A stretch of 64,000 nt of DNA from JANOYJ01 sp963792485 (GTDB taxonomy: Bacteria; Pseudomonadota; Alphaproteobacteria; Rhizobiales; Rhizobiaceae). The stretch covers positions 186,001-250,000 of the forward strand of contig CAWBWL010000001.1 in NCBI GenBank assembly GCA_963792485.1, in the 5' to 3' direction. Position 1 is the stretch's first letter; each line of letters begins with the position of its first letter. The notes below the pieces were generated by a model, which saw only the letters and a list, made by a program, of their open reading frames with translations, searched no databases and was not told where the DNA came from. The position numbers and the translations under genes were made by a program. Positions 8,969-16,450 of this stretch are shown piece after piece.

Positions 8969-9191
8969 AATCGTTTCCTTCAAATTCTACCCCGGTCAAG
9001 CAATAGCACTTTGCGAAAAAAACATCTTCGGATTTCCGGGTTGTCCATCAAGCCCGAAGTTACGAAAGAACGGTGTTGTTCGCACGCGCAATGACAAAAT
9101 GTTGAATGGCAGGTCCTCTTTCCTACAATTCAATATCGTGCCATGCGCATGCCAATGCCGGTTGATTGTTTTGGAATGGCGGGGAGAGTAG

Positions 9192-10073
9192 ATGCGTCTG
9201 CATTGGAATCGGTGGGTTGGCCTGTTCGTTTCACTACTGACCATCTTGGTTGCTTCTGTCGGTTGGTCACACGCAGCCCCCGCTGATCCGTTCCGTGTCG
9301 CAACCTTCAATGTCAAATACATTGTCGACCCGGAGGGATTGCCGAAATGGGAAGCACGCCGCGATGCCGTGACTGTTGCTGTCAAGGCAACGGACGCAGA
9401 GATCATCGGGTTTCAGGAGATGGAGACGTTTGCCGGCGGCAAATTCAATCGCGTCAACCGTCAGCTCGATTGGGTCATCAAGACCGTTCCGGGCTACAAG
9501 GCAGCGGCATTTGGTGATCCGGTCAAATTCCCGTCTACCCAGCCAATCCTGTACCGGCACGCACGGTTCCAATTGCTGGACGAAGGCTGGTTTTACTACT
9601 CAACGACGCCGGATGTGATCTATTCGCCTTCGTTTGACGGCGGATTTGACTACTATGCATCGACGGCGCGTTTCCGTGACAGGCAGTCCGGCCAGACCGT
9701 CACGGTGTTCAACATTCACACAGACATACGATCAGCGGGAAACCGGAGCCGGGCAACTGCGTTGATTGCCGAGCGCATCCAAGCATCAATGGCGGAGGGT
9801 GAAAAAGTGATCGTCCTCGGTGATTTCAACACCGGGCGATATGCGCGCAACATGCGGCGGCTGAAGAATACGGGGCTCAAGGGCACAGATTTGCTGCGCC
9901 CGACTTTCCATTTCGGGCTCGGGCTCGGCATTCTGCCTGCCATCGACCATATCCTGCATTCAAGCGGAATTGAACGTATCGGCGAGGCGCAAGTGCATCA
10001 TGACAAGTCGAACGGAAAATATCCCTCAGACCATTATCCCGTTTCGGCGCAATACCGGTTTGTTGCCCCCTGA
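9192..10073 (+). CDS. Secreted endonuclease/exonuclease/phosphatase-fold protein
   Basis: 293 residues. An N-terminal signal peptide (hydrophobic stretch, then SHAA before APADPF) predicts export. The mature part shows the DNase I-like metal-phosphoesterase motifs in order: TFNVKY, GFQEMET, a NIHTDIRS segment, VLGDFNTG, AIDHILH and SDHYPVSAQ. The catalytic Asn, Glu, Asp/Asn and Asp-His residues are therefore all present. Family members cleave DNA, phospholipids or inositol phosphates; which applies here is not visible. No close operon partner: the diguanylate cyclase starts 124 bases downstream. Confidence 0.88.
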   Translation: MRLHWNRWVGLFVSLLTILVASVGWSHAAPADPFRVATFNVKYIVDPEGLPKWEARRDAVTVAVKATDAEIIGFQEMETFAGGKFNRVNRQLDWVIKTVPGYKAAAFGDPVKFPSTQPILYRHARFQLLDEGWFYYSTTPDVIYSPSFDGGFDYYASTARFRDRQSGQTVTVFNIHTDIRSAGNRSRATALIAERIQASMAEGEKVIVLGDFNTGRYARNMRRLKNTGLKGTDLLRPTFHFGLGLGILPAIDHILHSSGIERIGEAQVHHDKSNGKYPSDHYPVSAQYRFVAP

Positions 10074-10197
10074 AGGCGCAGTTCAGGCCGCTGTGAACAT
10101 CACACGGAAATCCGGCTTAACCAACTCTTAACCCTGCGCGTGGCCCGACTGTTGGTTTCATCCAATCTTAAGCGCAATCACGCCAGAATGGCGGCGT

Positions 10198-11409
10198 TTG
10201 GGCTTGGGTCACATTGTGAGCAGCGGCAATTACACATTGTACGTGAATATCGCGCTTGCGGCTCTCGTCGCGGCGGGTTTCATTGGCGCCTATGCGGCCG
10301 ACCGGCGGCGCAAGCAGGCGCTGTGCTGGATAGCGGCCTCGCTGTGCGTTCTTGCCGACGGCCTGCTTGAGGCCATGATCCCTCTGATGACAAGCTTTCC
10401 GCTCGCAAAGGTGGCAGCGTTTACGTTATTTTTGCTCAGCCTCACCTTCATGGCAGCAGGCGTTGCGTTTCAATACCAGCAGCGTTTTCCCGCAAAGGCC
10501 GTTACGGCCCTGTTTGCAGGCTCGGTCATCCTGAACATCATCATTCTCGGTCTTGAACGAAATGCGCCCCTGCGCATCTTTCTGCACAATTCGCCATACA
10601 TAGCGATGGTGCTGGTCAGCATCTCTCTCATACTGAGATCGCCGCACAAGAATTGGCTTGATTATCTCTTTCTGACTGACCTTGGGTTGTTGACGGCTCA
10701 TTTCGCGCTGCGTCCCTTAACAGCAAAGCTTCTTGGCGGAATGGGCGCAACTCCCGCTCAATATCTCAAAACGCAATATGCTGCGTTTGACCAGACGGTC
10801 TTGTCGGTGCTTGGTATCGGACTTGTCGCGCTGATGGCGGCGACCCTGGTGCGCGATGTGTTCCGCAGACTTGTCAAGACCAGTGAAACGGACCCTTTGT
10901 CCGGTCTTCTCAACCGGAGAGGATTTGTTGATCGCGCCAAGTCCTTTGTGGCGTCAGCCAGCGCTTCGCCGCAGCAGGCGTATCTTATCATTGCGGACAT
11001 TGATTATTTCAAGTCCATCAACGACCGCTACGGTCACGAAGCAGGCGACAGGGTGATCAAGGCCTTTGGTAATCTGCTCAGCGAAATTGCATCGGAAAGC
11101 GCCAATATTGCACGTATTGGCGGCGAGGAGTTTGCCGTTATGTTTACGGCGCCAAGCTTGGCGGCGGCACGGCTGTATTGTGAAAACATCCGCAATGCGA
11201 CCGCCCTCGGCGCCGCCGACAAGGACCGCGATTTGCCGCGATTTGCTGTCAGCATAGGCCTTGCCAGCATCGGTGCAACGGAGCAGCTCAACGACGTCAT
11301 GCGCCGGGCAGACCTTGCGCTGTACCGCGCCAAGCAGGACGGGCGCAACCGTGTGGTTGTCGCCGAGACGTCGGAACTGTCCGACTTGCTTCTTCCCGCC
11401 GCCGCCTGA
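10198..11409 (+). CDS. Membrane-bound GGDEF diguanylate cyclase
   Basis: 403 residues from a TTG (10198); a GTG at 10216 is an alternative. The N-terminal half has about six or seven hydrophobic helices forming a membrane sensor module. A GGDEF domain starts near residue 235 (DPLSGLLNRRGF), with IADIDYFKSINDRYGHEAGD and the signature GGEEF in RIGGEEFAVMF. It should make cyclic di-GMP from two GTP. The inhibitory I-site (RxxD five residues before GGEEF) is absent; the residues there read SANIA. Feedback inhibition through that site is therefore not expected. No EAL domain is attached. Confidence 0.92.
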   Translation: MGLGHIVSSGNYTLYVNIALAALVAAGFIGAYAADRRRKQALCWIAASLCVLADGLLEAMIPLMTSFPLAKVAAFTLFLLSLTFMAAGVAFQYQQRFPAKAVTALFAGSVILNIIILGLERNAPLRIFLHNSPYIAMVLVSISLILRSPHKNWLDYLFLTDLGLLTAHFALRPLTAKLLGGMGATPAQYLKTQYAAFDQTVLSVLGIGLVALMAATLVRDVFRRLVKTSETDPLSGLLNRRGFVDRAKSFVASASASPQQAYLIIADIDYFKSINDRYGHEAGDRVIKAFGNLLSEIASESANIARIGGEEFAVMFTAPSLAAARLYCENIRNATALGAADKDRDLPRFAVSIGLASIGATEQLNDVMRRADLALYRAKQDGRNRVVVAETSELSDLLLPAAA

Positions 11410-11447
11410 CTGCGCGCGTTGCCAAAAGTTGGCGCGCGATTTACGCC

Positions 11448-11771
11448 ATGGCAATGAAAAGCTTGCGATTCGGCCTTATGGCCTTAATCTCTGTTTCCGG
11501 GTGCCAATCCTCCGGCACCAGCATCGATCCGGAAAATGTCCAGCAGCCGCGTTCCGCCAAGTTTCGCTGTTCGGGCGGCCAGTCGATTGCGGTGGAAAAT
11601 CTCGGCAGCAAGGTGAGTGTGACGACGCCGGAGGGCGGCATTGTCGAACTGCCATCCCTGCCCGCTGGTTCCCGCTCGCGCTATTCGGAGGGTCAGGCGG
11701 CTTTGGTGCTCAACGGGCGCGATGCGCTGTTCATGGTGACGGGGCGGCCGCCGATTGAGTGCAAGCGCTGA
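11448..11771 (+). CDS. Small lipoprotein, MliC-like
   Basis: 107 residues. A short hydrophobic leader ends in a lipobox (SVSGC, Cys at residue 19), predicting lipid attachment. The mature part is a compact beta-rich domain with a CSGGQSIAVENLG opening, a GQAALVLNG segment and a final Cys in IECKR. This pattern resembles the C-type lysozyme inhibitor fold (MliC/PliC), in which two cysteines form a disulfide. The assignment rests on this resemblance only. It sits 38 bases after the diguanylate cyclase. Two nearby ATGs (11448 and 11454) are both possible starts. Confidence 0.6.
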   Translation: MAMKSLRFGLMALISVSGCQSSGTSIDPENVQQPRSAKFRCSGGQSIAVENLGSKVSVTTPEGGIVELPSLPAGSRSRYSEGQAALVLNGRDALFMVTGRPPIECKR

Positions 11772-11925
11772 ATTGCCGCGGCACTTAATCGGTTGAGTTG
11801 CGGCCCAGGCTCGAACTTTCAAACCATCGGCCTATTTACCCAATGCATAGCGGCATTTAAGGGTTTGTTGCAGGCATGAAAATTGCGGCGCGGGTTTACG
11901 GGACTTGCGCGGGAAGGGGAAATGA

Positions 11926-12327
11926 ATGAGCGCTGATTCCAGCCCTAACAGGCCGCTTTCGCCGCATTTGCAGATTTACAAGCCAATCCCGACCATGGTG
12001 GCATCGATCACCCACCGCATAACCGGCGCGGCGCTGTATTTTGGCACATTGCTCGTCGCCTGGTGGCTCATCGCGGCGGCTTCCGGTCCCGCCTATTTCG
12101 ATTATGTGCAGGGCATTTTCGGCTCGTGGATCGGGCGGCTCATTCTGTTCGGTTACACATGGGCGCTGGTGCAGCACATGCTGGGCGGGCTGAAACATCT
12201 GATGTGGGACACAGGAAGAGGCATGGAAAAAGAACATACGACGAAAATGGCGAAGCTCATTTTCGTCCTTGCGCCGGTGCTGACAATTCTCATCTGGTTC
12301 GCCGGCTACGCGGCAAGGGGAGTTTGA
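11926..12327 (+). CDS. sdhC: Succinate dehydrogenase cytochrome b556 subunit
   Basis: 133 residues with three hydrophobic helices. The SdhC signature is visible: RPLSPHLQIYKP near the start, SITHRITGAALY in helix 1, and VQHMLGGLKHLMWD, whose histidine is the expected haem b ligand. SdhC and SdhD anchor complex II in the inner membrane and form the quinone site. An AAGGGG-type SD precedes the ATG. It is the first gene of sdhCDAB. The 154 bases upstream hold no obvious structure and presumably contain the operon promoter. Confidence 0.96.
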   Translation: MSADSSPNRPLSPHLQIYKPIPTMVASITHRITGAALYFGTLLVAWWLIAAASGPAYFDYVQGIFGSWIGRLILFGYTWALVQHMLGGLKHLMWDTGRGMEKEHTTKMAKLIFVLAPVLTILIWFAGYAARGV

Positions 12328-12328
12328 C

Positions 12329-12712
12329 ATGACGGATTTCCGCACGCCGCTCGCCAAGGTCCGGGGCATGGGTTCGGCAAAAGAGGGCACCGGCCATTTC
12401 TGGCGCCAGCGCCTGACGGCCATCGCCAATGTGCCGCTGCTCTTGTTTTTCATTGGCCTCATCGTCTGGCTGAATGGCGCAAGCCATGCCGAAACCGTCG
12501 CCGCGCTGTCGCATCCGCTGGTGGCGTTGGCGCTGATTGCGGTGCTGATCTCCGGCCTCTATCACATGCGCCTCGGCATGGATGACATCATCCTCGACTA
12601 TGCGCATTCGGAAGGAATGAAGTTTGCGCTGGTGATCCTCAACAATTTCTTCTGCATCGGCGTCGGCCTGATGGCGGTCTATTCATTGCTCAAATTAAGT
12701 TTCGGAGGCTGA
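12329..12712 (+). CDS. sdhD: Succinate dehydrogenase membrane anchor subunit
   Basis: 127 residues, three hydrophobic helices. Family features include FWRQRLTAIANVPL before helix 1 and SGLYHMRLGMDDIILDYAHSE, which holds the second haem-ligand histidine and the quinone-site region. It starts two bases after the sdhC stop, so the pair is translationally coupled. The sdhA start lies 6 bases past its stop. The subunit has the normal length for Hyphomicrobiales. Confidence 0.96.
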   Translation: MTDFRTPLAKVRGMGSAKEGTGHFWRQRLTAIANVPLLLFFIGLIVWLNGASHAETVAALSHPLVALALIAVLISGLYHMRLGMDDIILDYAHSEGMKFALVILNNFFCIGVGLMAVYSLLKLSFGG

Positions 12713-12718
12713 CGGCTG

Positions 12719-14554
12719 ATGGCTGAGGCAAAAGCAGCGGCTAGCCGCGCCTATAAAATTATCGACCACTCTTTCGATGTGGTGGTCATCGGCGCGGGCG
12801 GATCGGGGCTGCGCGCCACGCTCGGCATGGCCGAGCAGGGCCTGAAGACCGCCTGCATCACGAAGGTCTTCCCGACACGCTCGCATACTGTCGCGGCGCA
12901 GGGCGGCATTGCGGCTTCGCTGTCGAATATGGGGCCGGACTCATGGCAATGGCACATGTTCGACACGGTCAAGGGCTCGGACTGGCTCGGCGATGTGGAC
13001 GCGATGGAATATCTGGCGCGCGAAGCCCCCGCCGCCGTCTACGAGTTGGAGCACTACGGCGTGCCTTTCTCGCGCACCGAAGAGGGCAAAATCTATCAGC
13101 GCCCGTTCGGCGGCCATATGCAGAACTATGGCGACGGCCCGCCGGTGCAGCGCACCTGCGCCGCCGCCGACCGCACCGGACACGCGATATTGCACACGCT
13201 CTACGGCCAGAGCCTGAAGCACAATGCGCAGTTCTTCATCGAATATTTCGCGCTCGACCTCATCATGGACGAGGAAGGAACCTGCATTGGCTGTATCGCC
13301 TGGAACCTTGACGACGGCACAATCCACCGCTTCTCCGCCAAGATGACGGTGCTGGCCACCGGCGGATACGGCCGCGCATATTTCTCCGCGACGTCCGCCC
13401 ATACCTGCACCGGCGACGGCGGCGGGATGGCCGCGCGCGCTGGAATAGCCCTGCAGGACATGGAATTCGTCCAGTTCCACCCGACCGGCATTTACGGCGC
13501 CGGCTGCCTCATCACCGAAGGCGCGCGCGGCGAGGGCGGCTATCTGGTCAATTCCGAGGGCGAGCGCTTCATGGAGCGTTATGCGCCGACGGCGAAGGAT
13601 CTGGCCTCGCGCGACGTGGTCTCGCGCTGCATGACGATGGAAATCCGCGAAGGCCGCGGCGTCGGCAAGGACAAGGACCATATCTATCTGCATCTTGGAT
13701 CATCTCGACCCGAAAGTGCTGGCCGAACGGCTGCCGGGCATTTCGGAGAGCGCCAAGATTTTCGCCGGCGTTGACCTGACGCGCGAGCCGATCCCCGTGC
13801 TGCCGACCGTGCACTACAATATGGGCGGCGTGCCGACCAATTATTGGGGCGAGGTGCTGCGCCCGACCAAGGCGAATCCCGATGCCGTGCTGCCCGGCCT
13901 GATGGCCGTCGGCGAGGCCGGCTGCGCCTCGGTGCATGGGGCGAACCGGCTGGGCTCCAATTCGCTGATTGACCTCGTCGTCTTCGGCCGCGCCGCCGCG
14001 ATCAAGGCCGGGTCAGGTCGTGGACCGCAAGTGCTGCGGTTCCCAAACCAAATGCGGCCTCATGCGAGAAAATCCTCGACCGCTTTGACCGCCTGCGCAA
14101 CGCCAATGGCGCGACGCCGACGGCGAAAATCCGCCTCGCCATGCAGAAGACCATGCAGGAAGACGCCGCCGTCTTCCGCACCGCCGAAACATTGCAATCC
14201 GGCGTCAGGCGCATGAGCGAAGTGTGGAAGAGCCTGTCCGACCTCAAAGTCTCCGACCGCTCGCTGATCTGGAATTCGGACCTTGTCGAGACGCTGGAGC
14301 TCGAAAACCTGATGGCCAACGCCATGACCACCGTGGTCTCAGCCGAAGCCAGACAGGAAAGCCGCGGCGCGCACGCCCGCGAGGATTTCGCCAGCCGCGA
14401 CGACAAGAACTGGCGCAAGCACACGCTGAGCTGGCTGGATGAAAACGGCAAGGTGACGCTCGGATATCGCCCGGTGCATACGCAGCCGCTGGTGAGCGAG
14501 GCCGAGGGCGGGATCAGCCTGGCGAAGATTGCGCCGAAGGCGCGGGTTTATTGA
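12719..14554 (+). CDS. sdhA: Succinate dehydrogenase flavoprotein subunit, broken by three apparent +1 shifts
   Basis: SdhA carries covalent FAD and oxidises succinate to fumarate. The N-terminal 320 codons are intact: VVVIGAGGSGLRA dinucleotide fold, RSHTVAAQGG flavin-histidine motif, and the HPTGIYGAGCLITEGARGEGG active site. The reading frame then shifts at 13697-13698 (GG), at 14010-14012 (GGG) and around 14029-14036. Each shift is explained by one extra base. With the three bases removed the gene reads 610 residues, normal for the family, through LPTVHYNMGGVPTN and GANRLGSNSL to SLAKIAPKARVY. Because sdhA is a central enzyme and all errors go the same way, a sequencing artefact is more likely than a pseudogene. 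Confidence 0.9.
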
Positions 14555-14567
14555 GGGAGACTGGTAG

Positions 14568-15350
14568 TTGGCGTTGGGAGTTTGCAGATTTTGCCAGCTT
14601 GAGAGCAAACTCGCCAAATCGCATATTGTTCCTCGATCCTTCTATTCGTTAGATCATGAACTTCCCCACATGCTCTTGAGATTGGGTGACGATGTTGAGA
14701 GGCCTAAACGCTCAAACACTGGGCTGTGGGACGACAATATTTTATGCGATGATTGCGAGGCGATTTTTGCAGGGATAGACGGTTACGCATTTGAACATCT
14801 AATCGGGAGAAGCAGGAAATTCTTTGTTTGTAGAGATGGGAACGGCAACCTGGCGCTGGACGGGGCCTTGCCTCTTGTCATCTACACCCACGCCTCTCCT
14901 ATCAACCTGAAAACCTTTGCGATTTCTGTTTTGTGGCGTGCCTGCGTTAGCGAAAGACCCGAGATGGAGGGCGTAAAATCTGAAAGGGAGGGTGGCTATC
15001 TGGAAAGCCTAAAGAGTGAAAACTTTGAAGGGTTTGAACTGGCTATGTGCCGCGACACAAATTTTGCGTGGCATGGATTTGTATGCGTAGTTGGTGATTG
15101 GGAGATTGATGGAGTGCATTTTGATCGCTTTTCCGCAGGGGGTTACATGTTTTTGATACGATCTGCCGGAGATAAAAAATCTGACTCGCTGGAAAGTCTG
15201 TTCTACAAATACCAAGGATATCAGACAGCTCTATGTCGATCAGAGCTTGAATCTGCCTTCGCAATTCAGATGGCAGGCGCGGCGCGCAAAATTCGATCTG
15301 CGTTTGGAGACCCATGGCGTGGACTCAGAAAGGGGAACTCGAATGGTTGA
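14568..15350 (+). CDS. HNH-like zinc protein inserted between sdhA and sdhB
   Basis: 260 residues from a TTG start, with GGGAG about 9 bases upstream. I do not recognise a named family. Residues 6-20 read CRFCQLESKLAKSHI, and a second pair, CDDC, is at 60-63. CxxC, then an SH(I/V)-P motif, then CxxC is the arrangement seen in HNH/treble-clef endonucleases, so nuclease activity is possible but unproven. The rest is an alpha/beta region with several aromatic residues. Base use is clearly AT-richer than the flanking sdh genes, a sign of transfer. Its last codons (Asn-Gly-stop) are supplied by the start of an sdhB-like fragment at 15343. It starts 13 bases after sdhA. Confidence 0.7.
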   Translation: MALGVCRFCQLESKLAKSHIVPRSFYSLDHELPHMLLRLGDDVERPKRSNTGLWDDNILCDDCEAIFAGIDGYAFEHLIGRSRKFFVCRDGNGNLALDGALPLVIYTHASPINLKTFAISVLWRACVSERPEMEGVKSEREGGYLESLKSENFEGFELAMCRDTNFAWHGFVCVVGDWEIDGVHFDRFSAGGYMFLIRSAGDKKSDSLESLFYKYQGYQTALCRSELESAFAIQMAGAARKIRSAFGDPWRGLRKGNSNG

Positions 15351-15380
15351 GCTCGCCCTCCCCAAAGGCTCCCAACACAA
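15343..15380 (+). pseudogene. sdhB 5'-end remnant, copy 1
   Basis: The reading frame from the ATG at 15343 begins MVELALPKGSQ, matching the intact SdhB start MVELTLPKNSQ at 18212. DNA similarity covers roughly the first 35 bases, with scattered mismatches, then stops abruptly. The frame runs on as unrelated sequence to a TGA at 15540. It is preceded directly by the HNH-like gene, whose stop TGA lies inside this start (AATGGTTGA). See copy 2 at 16187 and the intact gene at 18212. Confidence 0.75.
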
Positions 15381-15496
15381 GCCCTGTATGTGTCCGCCAA
15401 GCCTAACCTGCCAAAATTTTGATGAGCTCTTTTCGAAGAACCTGATAGTTTGGAACAACTGGCATCGTTGGTGCCTGCTCGCTGACGGAGACGATC

Positions 15497-15739
15497 ATGG
15501 GCGAAATGAACATCAAAATCAAAGACGAGCGGATGCTTGAGCGCATTGCCGACGTCGCCAAAATGCACAATCGAGCGCCGGATTTGGAGGCGCTGGAACT
15601 CATTGCGGCGGGTCTTGACGCGATTGAACCATTTGACCGGCTTAAAGATGCAAAGCGAATTGCTGCCATGACCCCCAAAGGGATCAAGCAGACGGACAGC
15701 ACGTTTCTCGTCCGGCAGGACCGGGACCGGGATAATTGA
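15497..15739 (+). CDS. vapB: VapB-type antitoxin
   Basis: 80 residues from the ATG at 15497, or 77 from the ATG at 15506 (MNIKIKDERM). It is small and charged, with a predicted N-terminal dimerisation strand/helix region and a polar tail (DSTFLVRQDRDRDN). Assignment depends mainly on the partner: its TGA overlaps the start of a PIN-domain toxin by four bases (TTGA), the standard vapBC layout. As a family, VapB proteins bind and block VapC and repress the operon. It lies in the second inserted module between sdhA and sdhB. Confidence 0.75.
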   Translation: MGEMNIKIKDERMLERIADVAKMHNRAPDLEALELIAAGLDAIEPFDRLKDAKRIAAMTPKGIKQTDSTFLVRQDRDRDN

Positions 15740-16194
15740 CAATAATCGTTGACACATCGGTCATCGTAAAATGGCTCGTTGTGGAGAATGGCCACGCGGA
15801 GGCCCTGCTCCTGTTGAACAAGGGCGTTCGGCTAGCCTGCCCAGACCTCGCGCTTCCGGAAGCTGCCAACGTGCTTCGGCGCAAAGTTCGGGCTAATGAG
15901 ACAACGCAAAGCCAAGCGGCGGAGTCGCTCGTGCGGCTCCCAAAGTATTTCGACCTTATTGTCCCGAGCGCCGAGCTTCTGGGCGCAGGCTTTGCACTCT
16001 CTGAGAAAGTAGACCATTCGGTCTACGATTGCATGTTTCTCGCCTTGGCGCGGCGGGAAGTCGATGCAGTGGTCGTCACAGCGGACAGAGTGTTTCTAAA
16101 GAAGTGCGTTGCTGCCGGGTTCGGCGATTCAATCCGGCATCTCGAAGACCACACAGCCTTGACTCAAGCCAAACCGGAACTCCCAAATGGTTGA
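15736..16194 (+). CDS. vapC: VapC-type PIN-domain ribonuclease toxin
   Basis: 152 residues from a TTG overlapping the vapB stop. PIN-domain acidic residues are in place: IVDTSVIVKW at the start, LPEAANVLRRK near residue 42, YDCMFLALA near residue 98 and TADRVFLKKC near residue 115. VapC toxins are Mg2+-dependent RNases, often acting on tRNA or rRNA. The last residues (LPNG) and the stop come from the start of an sdhB fragment: the TGA lies in AATGGTTGA at 16186-16194. The toxin's own original end may therefore have been replaced when the module joined sdhB sequence. Confidence 0.88.
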   Translation: MTIIVDTSVIVKWLVVENGHAEALLLLNKGVRLACPDLALPEAANVLRRKVRANETTQSQAAESLVRLPKYFDLIVPSAELLGAGFALSEKVDHSVYDCMFLALARREVDAVVVTADRVFLKKCVAAGFGDSIRHLEDHTALTQAKPELPNG

Positions 16195-16327
16195 ACTCAC
16201 CCTCCCCCGCATTTCCCAAATCACCCCCGGCGCGACCTGGCCCAAACCCGCGTCCGCCAACACCCGCGAGTTCCGCATCTACCGCTGGTCGCCCGATGAC
16301 GGCGAAAATCCTTCCATCGACACTTAG
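16187..16327 (+). pseudogene. sdhB 5'-end fragment, copy 2 (46 codons)
   Basis: The frame from the ATG at 16187 reads MVELTLPRISQITPG, continues to SPDDGENPSIDT and stops at TAG. It aligns without gaps, apart from one residue, to the first 47 residues of intact SdhB at 18212, including EFRIYRWSPDDG. Similarity ends right after the codons for Ile-Asp-Thr. About nine of 46 residues differ from the intact copy, too many for a recent tandem duplication. The fragment may still be translated as a 46-residue peptide. It lacks every iron-sulfur cysteine. Confidence 0.88.
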
Positions 16328-16427
16328 CGAGCAGACAAAGGCAATTAAGGCCCGACGCGCTTGTGAGATATATCTGATATCGGCGGTGCCGGAGTTAAAC
16401 GTAATTTAAGCCAACTATTGTAACTCT

Positions 16428-16446
16428 CACCTGAACTTTTCAGGTG
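16428..16446 (+). promoter_or_regulatory. Hairpin covering the ribosome-binding site of the opgB-like gene
   Basis: CACCTGAA (16428-16435) pairs perfectly with TTCAGGTG (16439-16446) across a three-base loop. The right arm contains the AGGTG that is the best SD sequence for the ATG at 16451. The structure would hide the SD in the mRNA, so translation may be held low or be switchable. Seen directly; the regulatory effect is inferred. Confidence 0.5.
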
Positions 16447-16450
16447 CGTG

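Noticed and set aside
12719..14554. sdhA as a true pseudogene
   Set aside because: Three same-direction single-base errors in a central enzyme whose partner subunits are intact, with similar errors in six other genes; an artefact is more economical, although not proven.
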